From positions 1 through 45,154 of the forward strand of contig JACPCA010000006.1 in NCBI GenBank assembly GCA_016180035.1: a stretch of 45,154 bases of DNA, written 5' to 3'. The stretch is from Candidatus Woesearchaeota archaeon (GTDB lineage: Archaea > Nanobdellota > Nanobdellia > Woesearchaeales > UBA12501). Below, piece after piece: positions 1 to 8,892 of the stretch; within the stretch, counting starts at the first letter, position 1; each line of letters starts with the position of its first letter. Made by a program: the position numbers and the translations under genes. Below the pieces are notes generated by a model, which was not told where the DNA came from, did no database searches, and worked only from the letters and a program-made list of their open reading frames with translations.

Positions 1-101
1 TAAGTGTGAATCGGCCGCACCAAAGCCTATCTGTTCTGAATAAAAGGACAAAAAAATTTCTCAGGAAATATAACTCTATTTATGAAACATGACTTAATCT
101 A

Positions 102-800
102 TTGCTTGATACTGCTGGTGGGCACGATATTTTAGTGCAGTTTCATAAGGTAAAAAAAGACCCATTGGAATTAAGAACTATTTTTATTACTCATTATGAC
201 AGCGACCATATTTTGGGGATTGTTCCAATTGTGAGAGCATTATCAAAAAAAGAAGTGGGAACGCACAAAGTAAATTTGTTTTGCTCAAAAGTTGTTAAAG
301 AGGCTGTTGATTCTTTATTCCATCTTGTTGCTAGAAGGCATTATGCAGAAGCAAAGAAACATCTTAATCTTGTTATTGTTGGGGATAGAGATGTTCACAA
401 AGTAGATGGTTGGAAGCTTCAATTCTTTGATGTTAAGAGTAACAACAGTCCCCAGATGGGTTGTGTTATTACATTTCCTGATGGGACCAAATTATCGTTT
501 TTGGGAGACGAGCCGTTAAGAGAACATTATACAGATTTGGTAAAAGATTGCGATGTACTTATTCATAATGCGTTTTGTTTAGACACCGAGCAGAAGATTT
601 TTGAGCCACACCCTAAGAACCACAGCACAATGAAAGAAGCTGCGGAGAATGCGGCAAAGATTAATGCGAAGAAATTAGTCGTGTTTCATACAGAGGATAA
701 GACTTTAGATACAAGAAAGAAGAGATATTTGAAAGAAGGGAAAGGACATTTTTCTGGAGAAATTTTTGTTCCATTAGACTTAGATTGGTTTCGGTTTTAG
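102..800 (+). CDS. MBL-fold metallo-hydrolase, N-terminus apparently missing or interrupted
   Basis: THYDSDH matches the HxDxDH metal motif, with later His/Asp motifs (GDE, HTED). The ORF starts at a TTG directly inside the NLLLDTAGG strand, with an in-frame TGA at 90-92. Confidence 0.75.
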   Translation: MLDTAGGHDILVQFHKVKKDPLELRTIFITHYDSDHILGIVPIVRALSKKEVGTHKVNLFCSKVVKEAVDSLFHLVARRHYAEAKKHLNLVIVGDRDVHKVDGWKLQFFDVKSNNSPQMGCVITFPDGTKLSFLGDEPLREHYTDLVKDCDVLIHNAFCLDTEQKIFEPHPKNHSTMKEAAENAAKINAKKLVVFHTEDKTLDTRKKRYLKEGKGHFSGEIFVPLDLDWFRF

Positions 801-815
801 TCCAGCCTCTTTTAG

Positions 816-978
816 GCCTATCTCAGTAGATACCAATTATGCGCGTTCAGCAGCTTCGAACGCATCGCTTTGGCACTTGATATGGCTGTGTCCCTGTGTG
901 AAATAACTCCCGCAACGCCCTTGCTGCCGGATTGCTGGCGTTTGACTTTATGCCGCTGAACCATCTACGGAGATAGGC
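816..978. repeat. Long imperfect palindromic intergenic element (~163 bp)
   Basis: Ends GCCTATCTCAGTAGAT / ATCTACGGAGATAGGC are inverted repeats. A second nested pair is GTTCAGCAGC / GCCGCTGAAC. Confidence 0.6.
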
Positions 979-997
979 TCTTACACTTCAATTTTAT

Positions 998-1228
998 TTA
1001 AACATATTCCATCTTCTCCATAAATTCTTCACGAGTCGTCCTTATTTCATGAAGGATGCCAAGAAGAAGTGAACGCTTGATATCCTTGTTGGAATGCATT
1101 GGAACAACCGTTGTTCTTCCATCAGAATGCCTATAAAATCGATGGCTTCCTTTCTGGCGGACAAGAACAAACCCCTCTTTCTGTAAAAATCTGCACAACT
1201 CCTGAGAAGACATCAAAGGAAGCTTCAT
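998..1228 (-). CDS. hicA: HicA family toxin (mRNA interferase)
   Basis: Short protein with G-S-H-R-F-Y-R-H and VVPMHSNKDIKRSLLLGILHE motifs typical of HicA; adjacent to HicB. Confidence 0.88.
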   Translation of the reverse strand: MKLPLMSSQELCRFLQKEGFVLVRQKGSHRFYRHSDGRTTVVPMHSNKDIKRSLLLGILHEIRTTREEFMEKMEYV

Positions 1229-1452
1229 GATACGACAATCTCTTGAACCCCAACAAATCTGCTTTCTTTTTCAGCATTCATCTTTTGGTCGTCGGCCTGA
1301 ACCTCAAGGCAAAGCTCGATAGCCTCTCTGATGTTCTTCATCAGCTCATCGAGAGTATCTCCCTGGCTCAGGCAACCCTGAAGCTCTGGGACGTGGCCAA
1401 CATAGCCGCCATCTTCATCTTGTTCGATAAGGACATGAAATCGCTGTGCCAT
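1225..1452 (-). CDS. hicB: HicB family antitoxin
   Basis: MAQRFHVLIEQDEDGGYVGHVPELQGCLSQGDTLDELMKNIREAIELCLE is the classic HicB N-domain. The start was moved to the internal Met; it overlaps hicA by 4 nt. Confidence 0.88.
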   Translation of the reverse strand: MAQRFHVLIEQDEDGGYVGHVPELQGCLSQGDTLDELMKNIREAIELCLEVQADDQKMNAEKESRFVGVQEIVVS

Positions 1453-1595
1453 ATCATTCACAAAGTATTGCTTCCTTATTAAAGTTACGCTTTTGGACAG
1501 TGTCAACTTATCGTCTCAGTGAGATACCGTTAGGATTGATAAACAGGGCAAAGTGCCGATAAATGAAAACAGTGTCCGCTTTTTGCGAGCAAGCC

Positions 1596-2198
1596 TTAGG
1601 CTGTTTTATATCGCATCGGGTCTTCCCGAAGCTTGCGGATGAGGCCGCTGGCTTCATCTGGCGATCTCATGGAGAAATGAACTGGCCAAAGATGTTGTGC
1701 GCCATGGTCATAGACTCTTGTCATGCCGGGGTTGTCAGATTGTATTCGCTTCACAAAACCAACAAGGCCAGTATCGGCAAGTTCATTCGGGGTACTTCCT
1801 TCTGCTGTACTTTTTTTACCCAAAGCAGAAGAGCCGTATGCCACGGCAGCATCATGAGGGTAAAAAAGCCCAAAAAAGTTTGGAATATCTCTCGGCATTG
1901 CAATCAAACTGTTTTCTTCTATGTTGCCAGCCATTGGGCAAAATACCATGCCATTTATCGGGTGTTCTCTCGTTTCTTGATCAGCCGCATCAGATCGCCT
2001 GATGGCTTTCTCTATGTCTTCGCCGCGAATAAGAACCATGCCTGGCGCTGACGTTCCTGTACTTATGTTTGGAAAAAGCATCATTTTTGCCGTTCTCAAT
2101 CCAAAGGCCCCTTCCTGTTCAGCCGTTAGTGGCGCGTATACATTTCTTATTGCCACTATAATCGGGAGATATTGCTGTTCTGCTTCCTTCTGTGCCAT
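1596..2198 (-). CDS. Hypothetical protein
   Basis: Long ORF with sensible composition from MAQKEAEQQ; no family recognised. Opposite-strand ORFs look like shadows. Confidence 0.55.
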   Translation of the reverse strand: MAQKEAEQQYLPIIVAIRNVYAPLTAEQEGAFGLRTAKMMLFPNISTGTSAPGMVLIRGEDIEKAIRRSDAADQETREHPINGMVFCPMAGNIEENSLIAMPRDIPNFFGLFYPHDAAVAYGSSALGKKSTAEGSTPNELADTGLVGFVKRIQSDNPGMTRVYDHGAQHLWPVHFSMRSPDEASGLIRKLREDPMRYKTA

Positions 2199-2326
2199 GG
2201 TGTGTTTCCTCCAGCCACTTTTGCATATCTTTCCAAAGGAAGAATCCAACAAAATATAAAACTTATTGATAAAAATATTGAAAATAGCGTAAATTTTATA
2301 TATAAACATAGCTTTTTATAAAATTT

Positions 2327-3472
2327 ATGAAGAAAATTAGCCATCAGGAAAGAGCGCTGATTAATGGCGGCAGTTATCGGCATGCAGAGATTCTCGCACC
2401 AAAGCATGCCAGTCCCGTGCGCCTTGACGCAAAAGACAGGGAGATTATTTCCATTCTTGCCGTAAACAGCAGAACGCCATTATCACAAATAGCAAAGGCG
2501 CTTCAGACAAGCCCTGAAGTTATCAATTACCGCTACCAACAGCTCCGGCAAAAGCGCATCATCACGGATACATTCACGATCATTGATGTTAATCTGCTTG
2601 GTGTATATCGGTACTGCGCCTACCTTCAATTCCATGCAACACCACATGGTAAGATGGAAAGCATCATCAACGCCTTCCTCCAGAACAAGCATATCAACTG
2701 GGTCATTGAAACTGGCGGAAAATGGGAGATCGTTTTGATGTTTGAAACAATCCATCTCAACAAGTATGAAGATATTCTTGACAGTATCATCTCCCCGATC
2801 AAAGAATTTCTTAATGATTACATGGTTGTTGCAGTAAAGAATTTTACGCATAAAGGCCCGCAGTTCGCAAGCGGCGCGAAGAAAAACAAAGAAAGAAAAT
2901 CCACCATTCGCTTCCCGTACAGCAAAGAGCTTCAATCACGGAAACACCAACAGTTTTATCTCACTGATCTTGATGGGAAAGACATCCTTCTTCTAAAAAT
3001 GATTCACGAAGATTCCAGAATGCCTCTGATCAGCCTCGGAGAAAAGCTTGGCTTGTCAAAGGATGCTGTTGATTATCGCATCAAAAAGCTTATCATCAGT
3101 AAGATAATTAAGGGATTTATCATCCGGCTCAATTATCACCTTCTTAACCACCAATACACAACAACCATGATAAAGTTCCGCGGCATTTCAGCAAAAAGAA
3201 AAGCTGAATTTTTTAGGTATATCTTTGAAGATGACCGCTTCTTTGCTCTTCTGGAACAGATCGGAACTTGGGATATCTCTTTAATGATGTTCTTCAGCAA
3301 TGCCAAGAATTTGCGGGACTTCCTTATCACGATCAAGGAAAAATTCAGCGACGTCATCCAGTCCCATGAATCTGTTATCCATTTCGACCAATATTACTAT
3401 ACTTATCTTTGCGATGGAGTTGTTGAGGAGCTGATGGAAAAGGTTAAGAAGAAGGGGGATAAAAAGGTATGA
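2327..3472 (+). CDS. Tandem Lrp/AsnC-type transcriptional regulator (two HTH plus ligand-domain halves)
   Basis: DAKDREIISILAVNSRTPLSQIAKALQTSPEVINYRYQQL and DLDGKDILLLKMIHEDSRMPLISLGEKLGLSKDAVDYRIKKL are two AsnC HTHs, each followed by a RAM-like region. Confidence 0.85.
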   Translation: MKKISHQERALINGGSYRHAEILAPKHASPVRLDAKDREIISILAVNSRTPLSQIAKALQTSPEVINYRYQQLRQKRIITDTFTIIDVNLLGVYRYCAYLQFHATPHGKMESIINAFLQNKHINWVIETGGKWEIVLMFETIHLNKYEDILDSIISPIKEFLNDYMVVAVKNFTHKGPQFASGAKKNKERKSTIRFPYSKELQSRKHQQFYLTDLDGKDILLLKMIHEDSRMPLISLGEKLGLSKDAVDYRIKKLIISKIIKGFIIRLNYHLLNHQYTTTMIKFRGISAKRKAEFFRYIFEDDRFFALLEQIGTWDISLMMFFSNAKNLRDFLITIKEKFSDVIQSHESVIHFDQYYYTYLCDGVVEELMEKVKKKGDKKV

Positions 3473-3478
3473 GAAAGA

Positions 3479-3868
3479 CTATCTAATAATAATCGCTTCC
3501 GGAAGCCCTCGAAAATCATCATCCTTCGTAATAATCTTTGCGCGAAGCTTTCTTGCGGTAAGAAGAACAAAAACATCACCGAAGCTGATGCTCTTCCTTT
3601 CCTTCCTCATCTGCGCATGAAGCTTTCCTGCTTCTTCAACAAAAGATAAATCGGTAAAATGGATAAGTGAAAGAGAGATAAGCAACTTTCTTACCTCAGC
3701 AAAATCTCTCCCTTTTTTGTGATAATAGCTTGATAATTCAGCAAGGGTAAACAGGTTAGTGTAGATATCATGTTTAGCATTCTCAATAAGCTCTTTCACT
3801 TGTTCTCCTGCAGGAGAACCTTCAAAATATTCTACCCATGCTGAAGCGTCTACGACGAAAAGGCTCAT
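3479..3868 (-). CDS. PIN-domain toxin (VapC-like)
   Basis: MSLFVVDASAWVEYFEGSPAGEQV...FGDVFVLLTARKLRAKIITKDDDF: PIN acidic residues present. Confidence 0.9.
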   Translation of the reverse strand: MSLFVVDASAWVEYFEGSPAGEQVKELIENAKHDIYTNLFTLAELSSYYHKKGRDFAEVRKLLISLSLIHFTDLSFVEEAGKLHAQMRKERKSISFGDVFVLLTARKLRAKIITKDDDFRGLPEAIIIR

Positions 3869-4068
3869 TTTTCCAGTTGTCCTCCCAATTCACTTTCTTT
3901 ATCGAAAGAACCAGTCCCTTTAAATAACCCAAACCCGCTTTTTCTCACTCGTTCGATATCTATCTTGACAGCCTGATTCTCTACAAGCCCTTCTTCTTCA
4001 ACGATAGTTTTTGGTATGGTCACAATCAGCGACCCGCCCATTTTCCTGGTTTTAGCGATAGCTTCCAT
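3865..4068 (-). CDS. AbrB/MazE/SpoVT-like antitoxin
   Basis: MEAIAKTRKMGGSLIVTIPKTIVEEEGLVENQAVKIDI; 4-nt overlap with the PIN gene. Confidence 0.88.
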   Translation of the reverse strand: MEAIAKTRKMGGSLIVTIPKTIVEEEGLVENQAVKIDIERVRKSGFGLFKGTGSFDKESELGGQLEK

Positions 4069-4219
4069 GGTAGTACTTTAAGTAAAACAAAGTTGTATAT
4101 AAAGTTTTCTAAATTTCTTAACTAGCCATGCCATCAGATACCTTTATAACCAACCTCTAGTTTGGTGGCCATAACAGAACGAAACAGCCTTTTCTTGGTG
4201 TTTCGGAGGAATAGAGACT

Positions 4220-4423
4220 ATGGGAGACTTTAGAAGCGGTGGATTTAAGGATAGAGATTCGAACAGTGGCGGTGGCCCTCGCAGATTTGATGGTCCACGG
4301 GAGATGCATAAGGCAACCTGCGGTGATTGCGGAAAAGAGTGCGAAGTCCCGTTCAAGCCGAAAGAAGGGCGGCCTGTATACTGTAGAGACTGCTATCAAA
4401 AACACAGACCAGAAAGGTCATAA
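4220..4423 (+). CDS. CxxC-x-CxxC (CxxCxGKE-type) zinc-binding protein
   Basis: CGDCGKECEVPFKPKEGRPVYCRDCYQKHRPERS; GGAGG Shine-Dalgarno just upstream. Confidence 0.85.
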   Translation: MGDFRSGGFKDRDSNSGGGPRRFDGPREMHKATCGDCGKECEVPFKPKEGRPVYCRDCYQKHRPERS

Positions 4424-4508
4424 GTTATCAGATACTTTATTCTTTTTTTATTTTGTTTTTTTCCTGTTGCAGCGCCCCTTTAATCGGGACTCAGGACAGA
4501 GCAAGGCC

Positions 4509-5288
4509 CTAATACTTTGTCAGGAATCCTGTCTTTCTCGCCCAGCGGATGGATGACACGAAGATAAAATAGCTGGCCAGGAGATAGCAGAGGGACAGCC
4601 CCATCGCCCAGCTGAAGTGGTGCCAGGAGAACACGCCATTAAATCCGAGCCGGAATCCCTCAAACACATACATCGTCGGCAGAGCGTGCGCGATTTTCTG
4701 CATTATGACCGGAAGCGTGGTGAGCGGGTAGTACACGGCAGAGAACGGCTCGATCAGATACCCCACGCTCCAGGTGAAGGTCTGCATCCTCGTGCCGTAG
4801 CGGAAGATGATGCCGCTCGTCATGAGGCCGATGCCCCACGCGAACAGGAAGAGCGGGATGATGAATGCCAGCGCCGCCAACCCGCCGGTGAACAGGTTGA
4901 AATGATAGAATACCGCAGCGATCGTCGCCATCACCAAGAAGCTGATGACGGACCGGATGATGCCGAAGATCGTGACCGACAAGAAGATCTCGCTGTCAGT
5001 GACCGGCGTGGCGAACGTGTTGGCGATGTTCCTGCTCCAGAAGTCTTCCAGGATGTACACGCCGATGTCCTGCTGGATCCGGGTGAACAAGGACCACAGG
5101 ATCGTGCCGCCGATGAGGAAGGCGAAGATAGAAGGGATGTCAGCAGCGCTCTTGATGTAGAGCGCCGTGAAGCCGAACACGACCAGCCCGATGATAGGCC
5201 AGTAGATGATGTCAAACATCCTGTCCATGCTGTTGATGGTGACGTACCAGTACTTCAGCAGCAGGGCATTGATGCGGTAGAGCCTCAT
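4509..5288 (-). CDS. ABC-2 type transporter permease
   Basis: Polytopic membrane protein MRLYRINALLLKYWYVTINSMDRMFDIIYWPIIGLVVFGF...; 4-nt overlap with the upstream ATPase. Confidence 0.9.
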   Translation of the reverse strand: MRLYRINALLLKYWYVTINSMDRMFDIIYWPIIGLVVFGFTALYIKSAADIPSIFAFLIGGTILWSLFTRIQQDIGVYILEDFWSRNIANTFATPVTDSEIFLSVTIFGIIRSVISFLVMATIAAVFYHFNLFTGGLAALAFIIPLFLFAWGIGLMTSGIIFRYGTRMQTFTWSVGYLIEPFSAVYYPLTTLPVIMQKIAHALPTMYVFEGFRLGFNGVFSWHHFSWAMGLSLCYLLASYFIFVSSIRWARKTGFLTKY

Positions 5289-6238
5289 GCTGCTTCCTCC
5301 TCGCAATCATCCTGCGCCAGCAGTTCCTGGCCGCGCTCCTCGTCTTCAGCGATCTTGATGAATATCTCGTCGAGCGTCGGCCTCTTGATGTGGAAGTCGC
5401 GGATCTCAAAGCCGGACGTGATGAGGCGGTGGATGACGCGCTGGATGTCTTTGCCGGACTTCAGCTCAATGGATATCTTGTTGTCCTTGTGCGCGGTGAT
5501 GGGGAATTCTTTCAGTATCCTGTCTGCATTGACGGGCTTGGAGAGGAACTGGATGACAAACGTATTCTTCCTGACCAGCTTCTTGATGCCTTGGGGCGTT
5601 GCGACTTTCAGGATCTTCCCCTTGCTGATGAAGGCGATGCGGTCGCACAGCTCCTCTACTTCACTCATGATGTGGGAGGTGAAGACGATGGTCGCCTTGG
5701 TCTTGCGGAGCTCCTGGCGCACCTGGTATGCAATGTGAGGATCAAGCCCTACGGTCGCTTCGTCGAGAAAGACAAGGTCTGGGTCATTGATGAAGCACTT
5801 GCACAGGTTCACTCTTGTTTTCTGGCCGGTCGAGAGGTCATAGACGCGCGTGTCGCGCAGCGCCGTGATGCGGAATCTGGAAAGCAGCTCCTCGACACGC
5901 TTCCTGGCATGCGGGACGTTGTAGATCATGGCATAGATGTGAAGGTTCTGGAATACCGTGATGTCACCGTTCAGCATGGTGTACGCTGTTGCCGTGTTGA
6001 TCCTGTTCTTGGTCTCCTCGCAGGGCGCTCTTCCAAAAAATCTGATCCTGCCGGAGTCTGGAGAAAGGAGCCCGGTGAGGATGTTGATTGTGGTTGTCTT
6101 TCCTGCTCCGTTGGGGCCGAGCAGGCCGAATATCTCCCCTTTCCTGACGGTGAAGGATATCCCGCGAAGCGCGTCAATGATCTTCCCGTTCGACTTGTAC
6201 CTCTTTCGGAGATTGGAAACGATGAGGGGGTATTGCAC
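5285..6238 (-). CDS. ABC transporter ATP-binding protein
   Basis: Walker A GPNGAGKTTTINIL, LSTGQKTR signature, Walker B DLVFLDEATVGLD, H-loop TSHIMSEVEELC. Confidence 0.95.
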   Translation of the reverse strand: MQYPLIVSNLRKRYKSNGKIIDALRGISFTVRKGEIFGLLGPNGAGKTTTINILTGLLSPDSGRIRFFGRAPCEETKNRINTATAYTMLNGDITVFQNLHIYAMIYNVPHARKRVEELLSRFRITALRDTRVYDLSTGQKTRVNLCKCFINDPDLVFLDEATVGLDPHIAYQVRQELRKTKATIVFTSHIMSEVEELCDRIAFISKGKILKVATPQGIKKLVRKNTFVIQFLSKPVNADRILKEFPITAHKDNKISIELKSGKDIQRVIHRLITSGFEIRDFHIKRPTLDEIFIKIAEDEERGQELLAQDDCEEEAA

Positions 6239-6265
6239 TGGTCACATCCTCTTTTTTATCCTTGT

Positions 6266-6559
6266 TTAGCCTTTTTTCTTTTCCGATCTCTTCCTTATCT
6301 CCTTTTCTTCTGCCGATGCCGGTAAGCAGGATGAAGCATGCAAGGGATGGGCTTGGCCAGCAGGCTGCAGCGGCTGGTGGGCGCAGCACTCGTCGCGCGC
6401 GTCGGCCATGGTCAGCTTGGCACAGCCCTCTTCATAAGAGTCCAGCATATCAATGATCTCTTGATAAGGATCCTTCTTTCCCTGCTTTTTCTCTAACGCT
6501 GGCAGAGCCTGGGTTGGCGCTGATTGTTTTGCTGGCTTCATGGCAGTGTGATTGTGCAA
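6266..6559 (-). CDS. Hypothetical protein
   Basis: ORF only; low-complexity tail; plausible but unsupported by a family. Confidence 0.3.
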   Translation of the reverse strand: MHNHTAMKPAKQSAPTQALPALEKKQGKKDPYQEIIDMLDSYEEGCAKLTMADARDECCAHQPLQPAGQAHPLHASSCLPASAEEKEIRKRSEKKKG

Positions 6560-6573
6560 TTATGCAAGAACTC

Positions 6574-7212
6574 CTATTTATACTCTCCGCTGCTGCCCGG
6601 CACGTCATAGCTTGAACTGGACGGGGCAGCATCGTAGGTGATCCGCGATTCCCTATTGTCGCGTGGAGTATAATCAGCGCCAGCGCTGGCCATCGAGCCG
6701 TACGACTCCCTCATCCTTGCCTGGCCGCCCTGCTGGAGCTTGCGGATCTCGACATCCACATTGTCTATAGTTCCGACTTTTTCCATGATTTCCAGCTGGA
6801 ACACGGTGTTGCAGCAGATGCACTGGCCGGCGATGATTTTCTCTGCTGTGGCAAAAGCAGATTCGTCGCTTTTTGCTTTTTTACTGTCTTTTTCTTCATC
6901 AGTATCAGGAATCCGATTGGCAGATGGAGAAGGAAGATCGTGATGTTCCTCGCTGGAAACAGGACGCGGCTGGGCTCGCTGGATCGAAGGATGCTCCTGC
7001 CCAAATCCAGGGCTTTCGTGCTGCGTGAAGGAATCATCCAGCAGGAAGTCGATCGTCTTGGAAGAAACAGGGATGCCCTTTCCGTACAGGTGGATGTCCG
7101 ACAGCCTGGAGCGCTTGCACTGCTGATGATGCTTTTCCCACGCCAAGCGCTGCCAGTCCGGCATGGAAAGAGCGTGGGCTGATGCTTCAGCAGGGCGTAT
7201 TTGAAGAGGCAT
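6574..7212 (-). CDS. Hypothetical protein
   Basis: Only long ORF here; TATA-like CTTTATAAAG upstream on the minus strand (~7235-7244). Confidence 0.5.
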   Translation of the reverse strand: MPLQIRPAEASAHALSMPDWQRLAWEKHHQQCKRSRLSDIHLYGKGIPVSSKTIDFLLDDSFTQHESPGFGQEHPSIQRAQPRPVSSEEHHDLPSPSANRIPDTDEEKDSKKAKSDESAFATAEKIIAGQCICCNTVFQLEIMEKVGTIDNVDVEIRKLQQGGQARMRESYGSMASAGADYTPRDNRESRITYDAAPSSSSYDVPGSSGEYK

Positions 7213-7258
7213 GAGAAGATATTATCCCCCACATCTTTATAAAGGTATGTCGTCAAAA

Positions 7259-7521
7259 GGCTCTGTCCCGAATCTTCTCATGGGCGGTGCTGCTGCCAAG
7301 CGACGTGTCCAATATCCTAAGTGGATGCTCGGATACTTGGGATGTGGGCGATTGGCAAACGCGAACAGAGCGCAGCAGCACCGCCCATTTCGGAGGGGAA
7401 TGGCACTGCTGCGCTCCGTCGGCACATATAGCCGGCTGTGACACCGAGTCTTTCATTCATTGACGAGCAATGGATAACTACGCTCGGCAGCAGTGCCATT
7501 CCCGACATTCGGGACAGAGCC
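7259..7521 (+). mobile_element. MITE-like element family A, copy 1 (263 bp)
   Basis: 15-bp perfect inverted ends GGCTCTGTCCCGAAT...ATTCGGGACAGAGCC, flanked by the 9-bp direct repeat TCGTCAAAA (7250-7258 and 7522-7530). Two internal 17-bp perfect hairpin stems: 7280-7296/7372-7388 and 7396-7412/7487-7503. Confidence 0.93.
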
Positions 7522-7566
7522 TCGTCAAAAGCAAAGTTTATTAACTACCCCTCTTTATTATCACCC

Positions 7567-7749
7567 ATGAGCGGCGAAACAGTTATGGTGAAGCGGGACG
7601 CTATTATCGACCTTGTCCGCGTAAAAGATGAATTTGACTCAATAGTCGAATCATTAGAGCTCATGGCTGATTCTGAATTCATGGCGTCTTACAAGAAGGC
7701 AAGGCAGCAAGTAGAAAAAAGAGAGTTTGATGATTGGGATGAGTTATAA
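7567..7749 (+). CDS. RelB-like antitoxin
   Basis: MSGETVMVKRDAIIDLVRVKDEFDSIVESLELMADSEFMASYKKARQQVEKREFDDWDEL; directly upstream of the RelE-like gene. Confidence 0.75.
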   Translation: MSGETVMVKRDAIIDLVRVKDEFDSIVESLELMADSEFMASYKKARQQVEKREFDDWDEL

Positions 7750-7993
7750 TATTCTCCCGACAAAGGAATTTTCCAAAGACTTCAATAGGTTGGATTCTCA
7801 GATACAGAAGAGAATTAAAGAAAAGGTTGAAGAAGCTGCAGAAGATCCAACACGATACAAACATCTCCATTATGATTTAAAAGGAAGTTGTAGATTACGG
7901 ATTGGAAAATGGAGGGTTATTTTTTCCTACAATAGCGAACTTCAAGAGATGTACCTTGAAAAGATTGTCTTTGGCCATAAATACAGGGATTAA
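7739..7993 (+). CDS. RelE/ParE superfamily toxin
   Basis: YNILPTKEFSKDFNRLDSQIQKRIKEKVEEAAEDPTRYKHLHYDLKGSCRLRIGKWRVIFSYN is a typical RelE fold. Confidence 0.9.
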   Translation: MSYNILPTKEFSKDFNRLDSQIQKRIKEKVEEAAEDPTRYKHLHYDLKGSCRLRIGKWRVIFSYNSELQEMYLEKIVFGHKYRD

Positions 7994-8005
7994 GAGAAAA
8001 TCAGA

Positions 8006-8536
8006 TTAGTCAGTCTTAGATGAATTCGCGGTAGTGCCTTCGCCATTGCCTGCTGCCGGGCAGTCTACATTCGTCTTGACCTGATTATAGACAAGCTTGT
8101 ACCTGCCAACATCCTTTCGGAAGTCACCGACCTTCTTGAACGCCGTGTCAAAAGCTGCCTGCGCTACCTGAAGGTCTGCCTCATTGCCGCTTGTTTGGGC
8201 AGCCTCGAGAGCATTTGCGGCCTTGAACAGGACTGTTTCACCCTTTGCCAGGCGCTTCTTGGCATTTCCAAAGTCGACTTCTGCCTGCTTGATGACTTCA
8301 TCGCAGGTGAGCGTGTCAGGATTCTTTGGAGTGAACACTTCTTCATTATCGATGTTCCCGATATTAGCAACCTCGTCAGGAATGTCTTCAATGGAAACAG
8401 TCTCGTCAACGCTGGTTCCATCATCATTCTCAGAACCTCCATTGGTCGTGACAATCGTTTCCTTGCTGCAGGCGGAAAGGAAAAGAACACCCACTACAAG
8501 AAGGGCGATGACCAGAAAAGCATATTTCTTTGCCAT
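8006..8536 (-). CDS. Putative lipoprotein of unknown function
   Basis: Signal plus lipobox VLFLSAC; Asp/Glu-rich mature region. Confidence 0.75.
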   Translation of the reverse strand: MAKKYAFLVIALLVVGVLFLSACSKETIVTTNGGSENDDGTSVDETVSIEDIPDEVANIGNIDNEEVFTPKNPDTLTCDEVIKQAEVDFGNAKKRLAKGETVLFKAANALEAAQTSGNEADLQVAQAAFDTAFKKVGDFRKDVGRYKLVYNQVKTNVDCPAAGNGEGTTANSSKTD

Positions 8537-8581
8537 ACCCTATGCAGGGGGGAGGTGGTTTATATTGTTTTTGATTTGGCA

Positions 8582-8843
8582 GGCTCTGTCCCGGATCTCC
8601 TCATGGGCGGTGCTGCTGCCTAGCGACGTGCCCAGGCTTTCCAGCCAATGCACGGATACTCGGTGAACGGTCGAAGAGTAAACGCGAACAGAGCGCAGCA
8701 GCACCGCCCATTTCAGTGGGGAATGGCACTGCTGCGCTCCGTTCACTTATGGAATCGGCCATGAAACCGAGTCTTCAGCCATCGTCCGGGAACGGATGAC
8801 TTCGCTCGGCAGCAGTGCCATTCCCGACATTCTGGACAGAGCC
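8582..8843 (+). mobile_element. MITE-like element family A, copy 2 (262 bp)
   Basis: Termini GGCTCTGTCC/GGACAGAGCC; 9-bp direct repeat GATTTGGCA at 8573-8581 and 8844-8852; same internal hairpins as copy 1. Confidence 0.93.
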
Positions 8844-8892
8844 GATTTGGCACAGGATTAGGTTTAAATATATCTCACCCTCACCCCTCTTC

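Noticed and set aside
4617-5738. 373-aa plus-strand ORF
   Set aside because: Antisense to a clear ABC permease and ATPase; charge-rich, repetitive translation typical of a shadow frame in GC-rich coding DNA.
5390-6325. 311-aa plus-strand ORF
   Set aside because: Antisense to the ABC ATPase with its intact Walker motifs; no recognisable domain.
7211-7508. Several 60-76 aa ORFs on both strands
   Set aside because: Lie within MITE copy 1; similar frames in the other copies (for example 8540-8746) are not preserved as protein, while the stems are.
7259-8843. Possibility that MITE copies 1 and 2 bound a composite transposon carrying RelBE and the lipoprotein
   Set aside because: Each copy has its own different 9-bp duplication immediately at both ends, indicating independent insertions rather than one composite unit.
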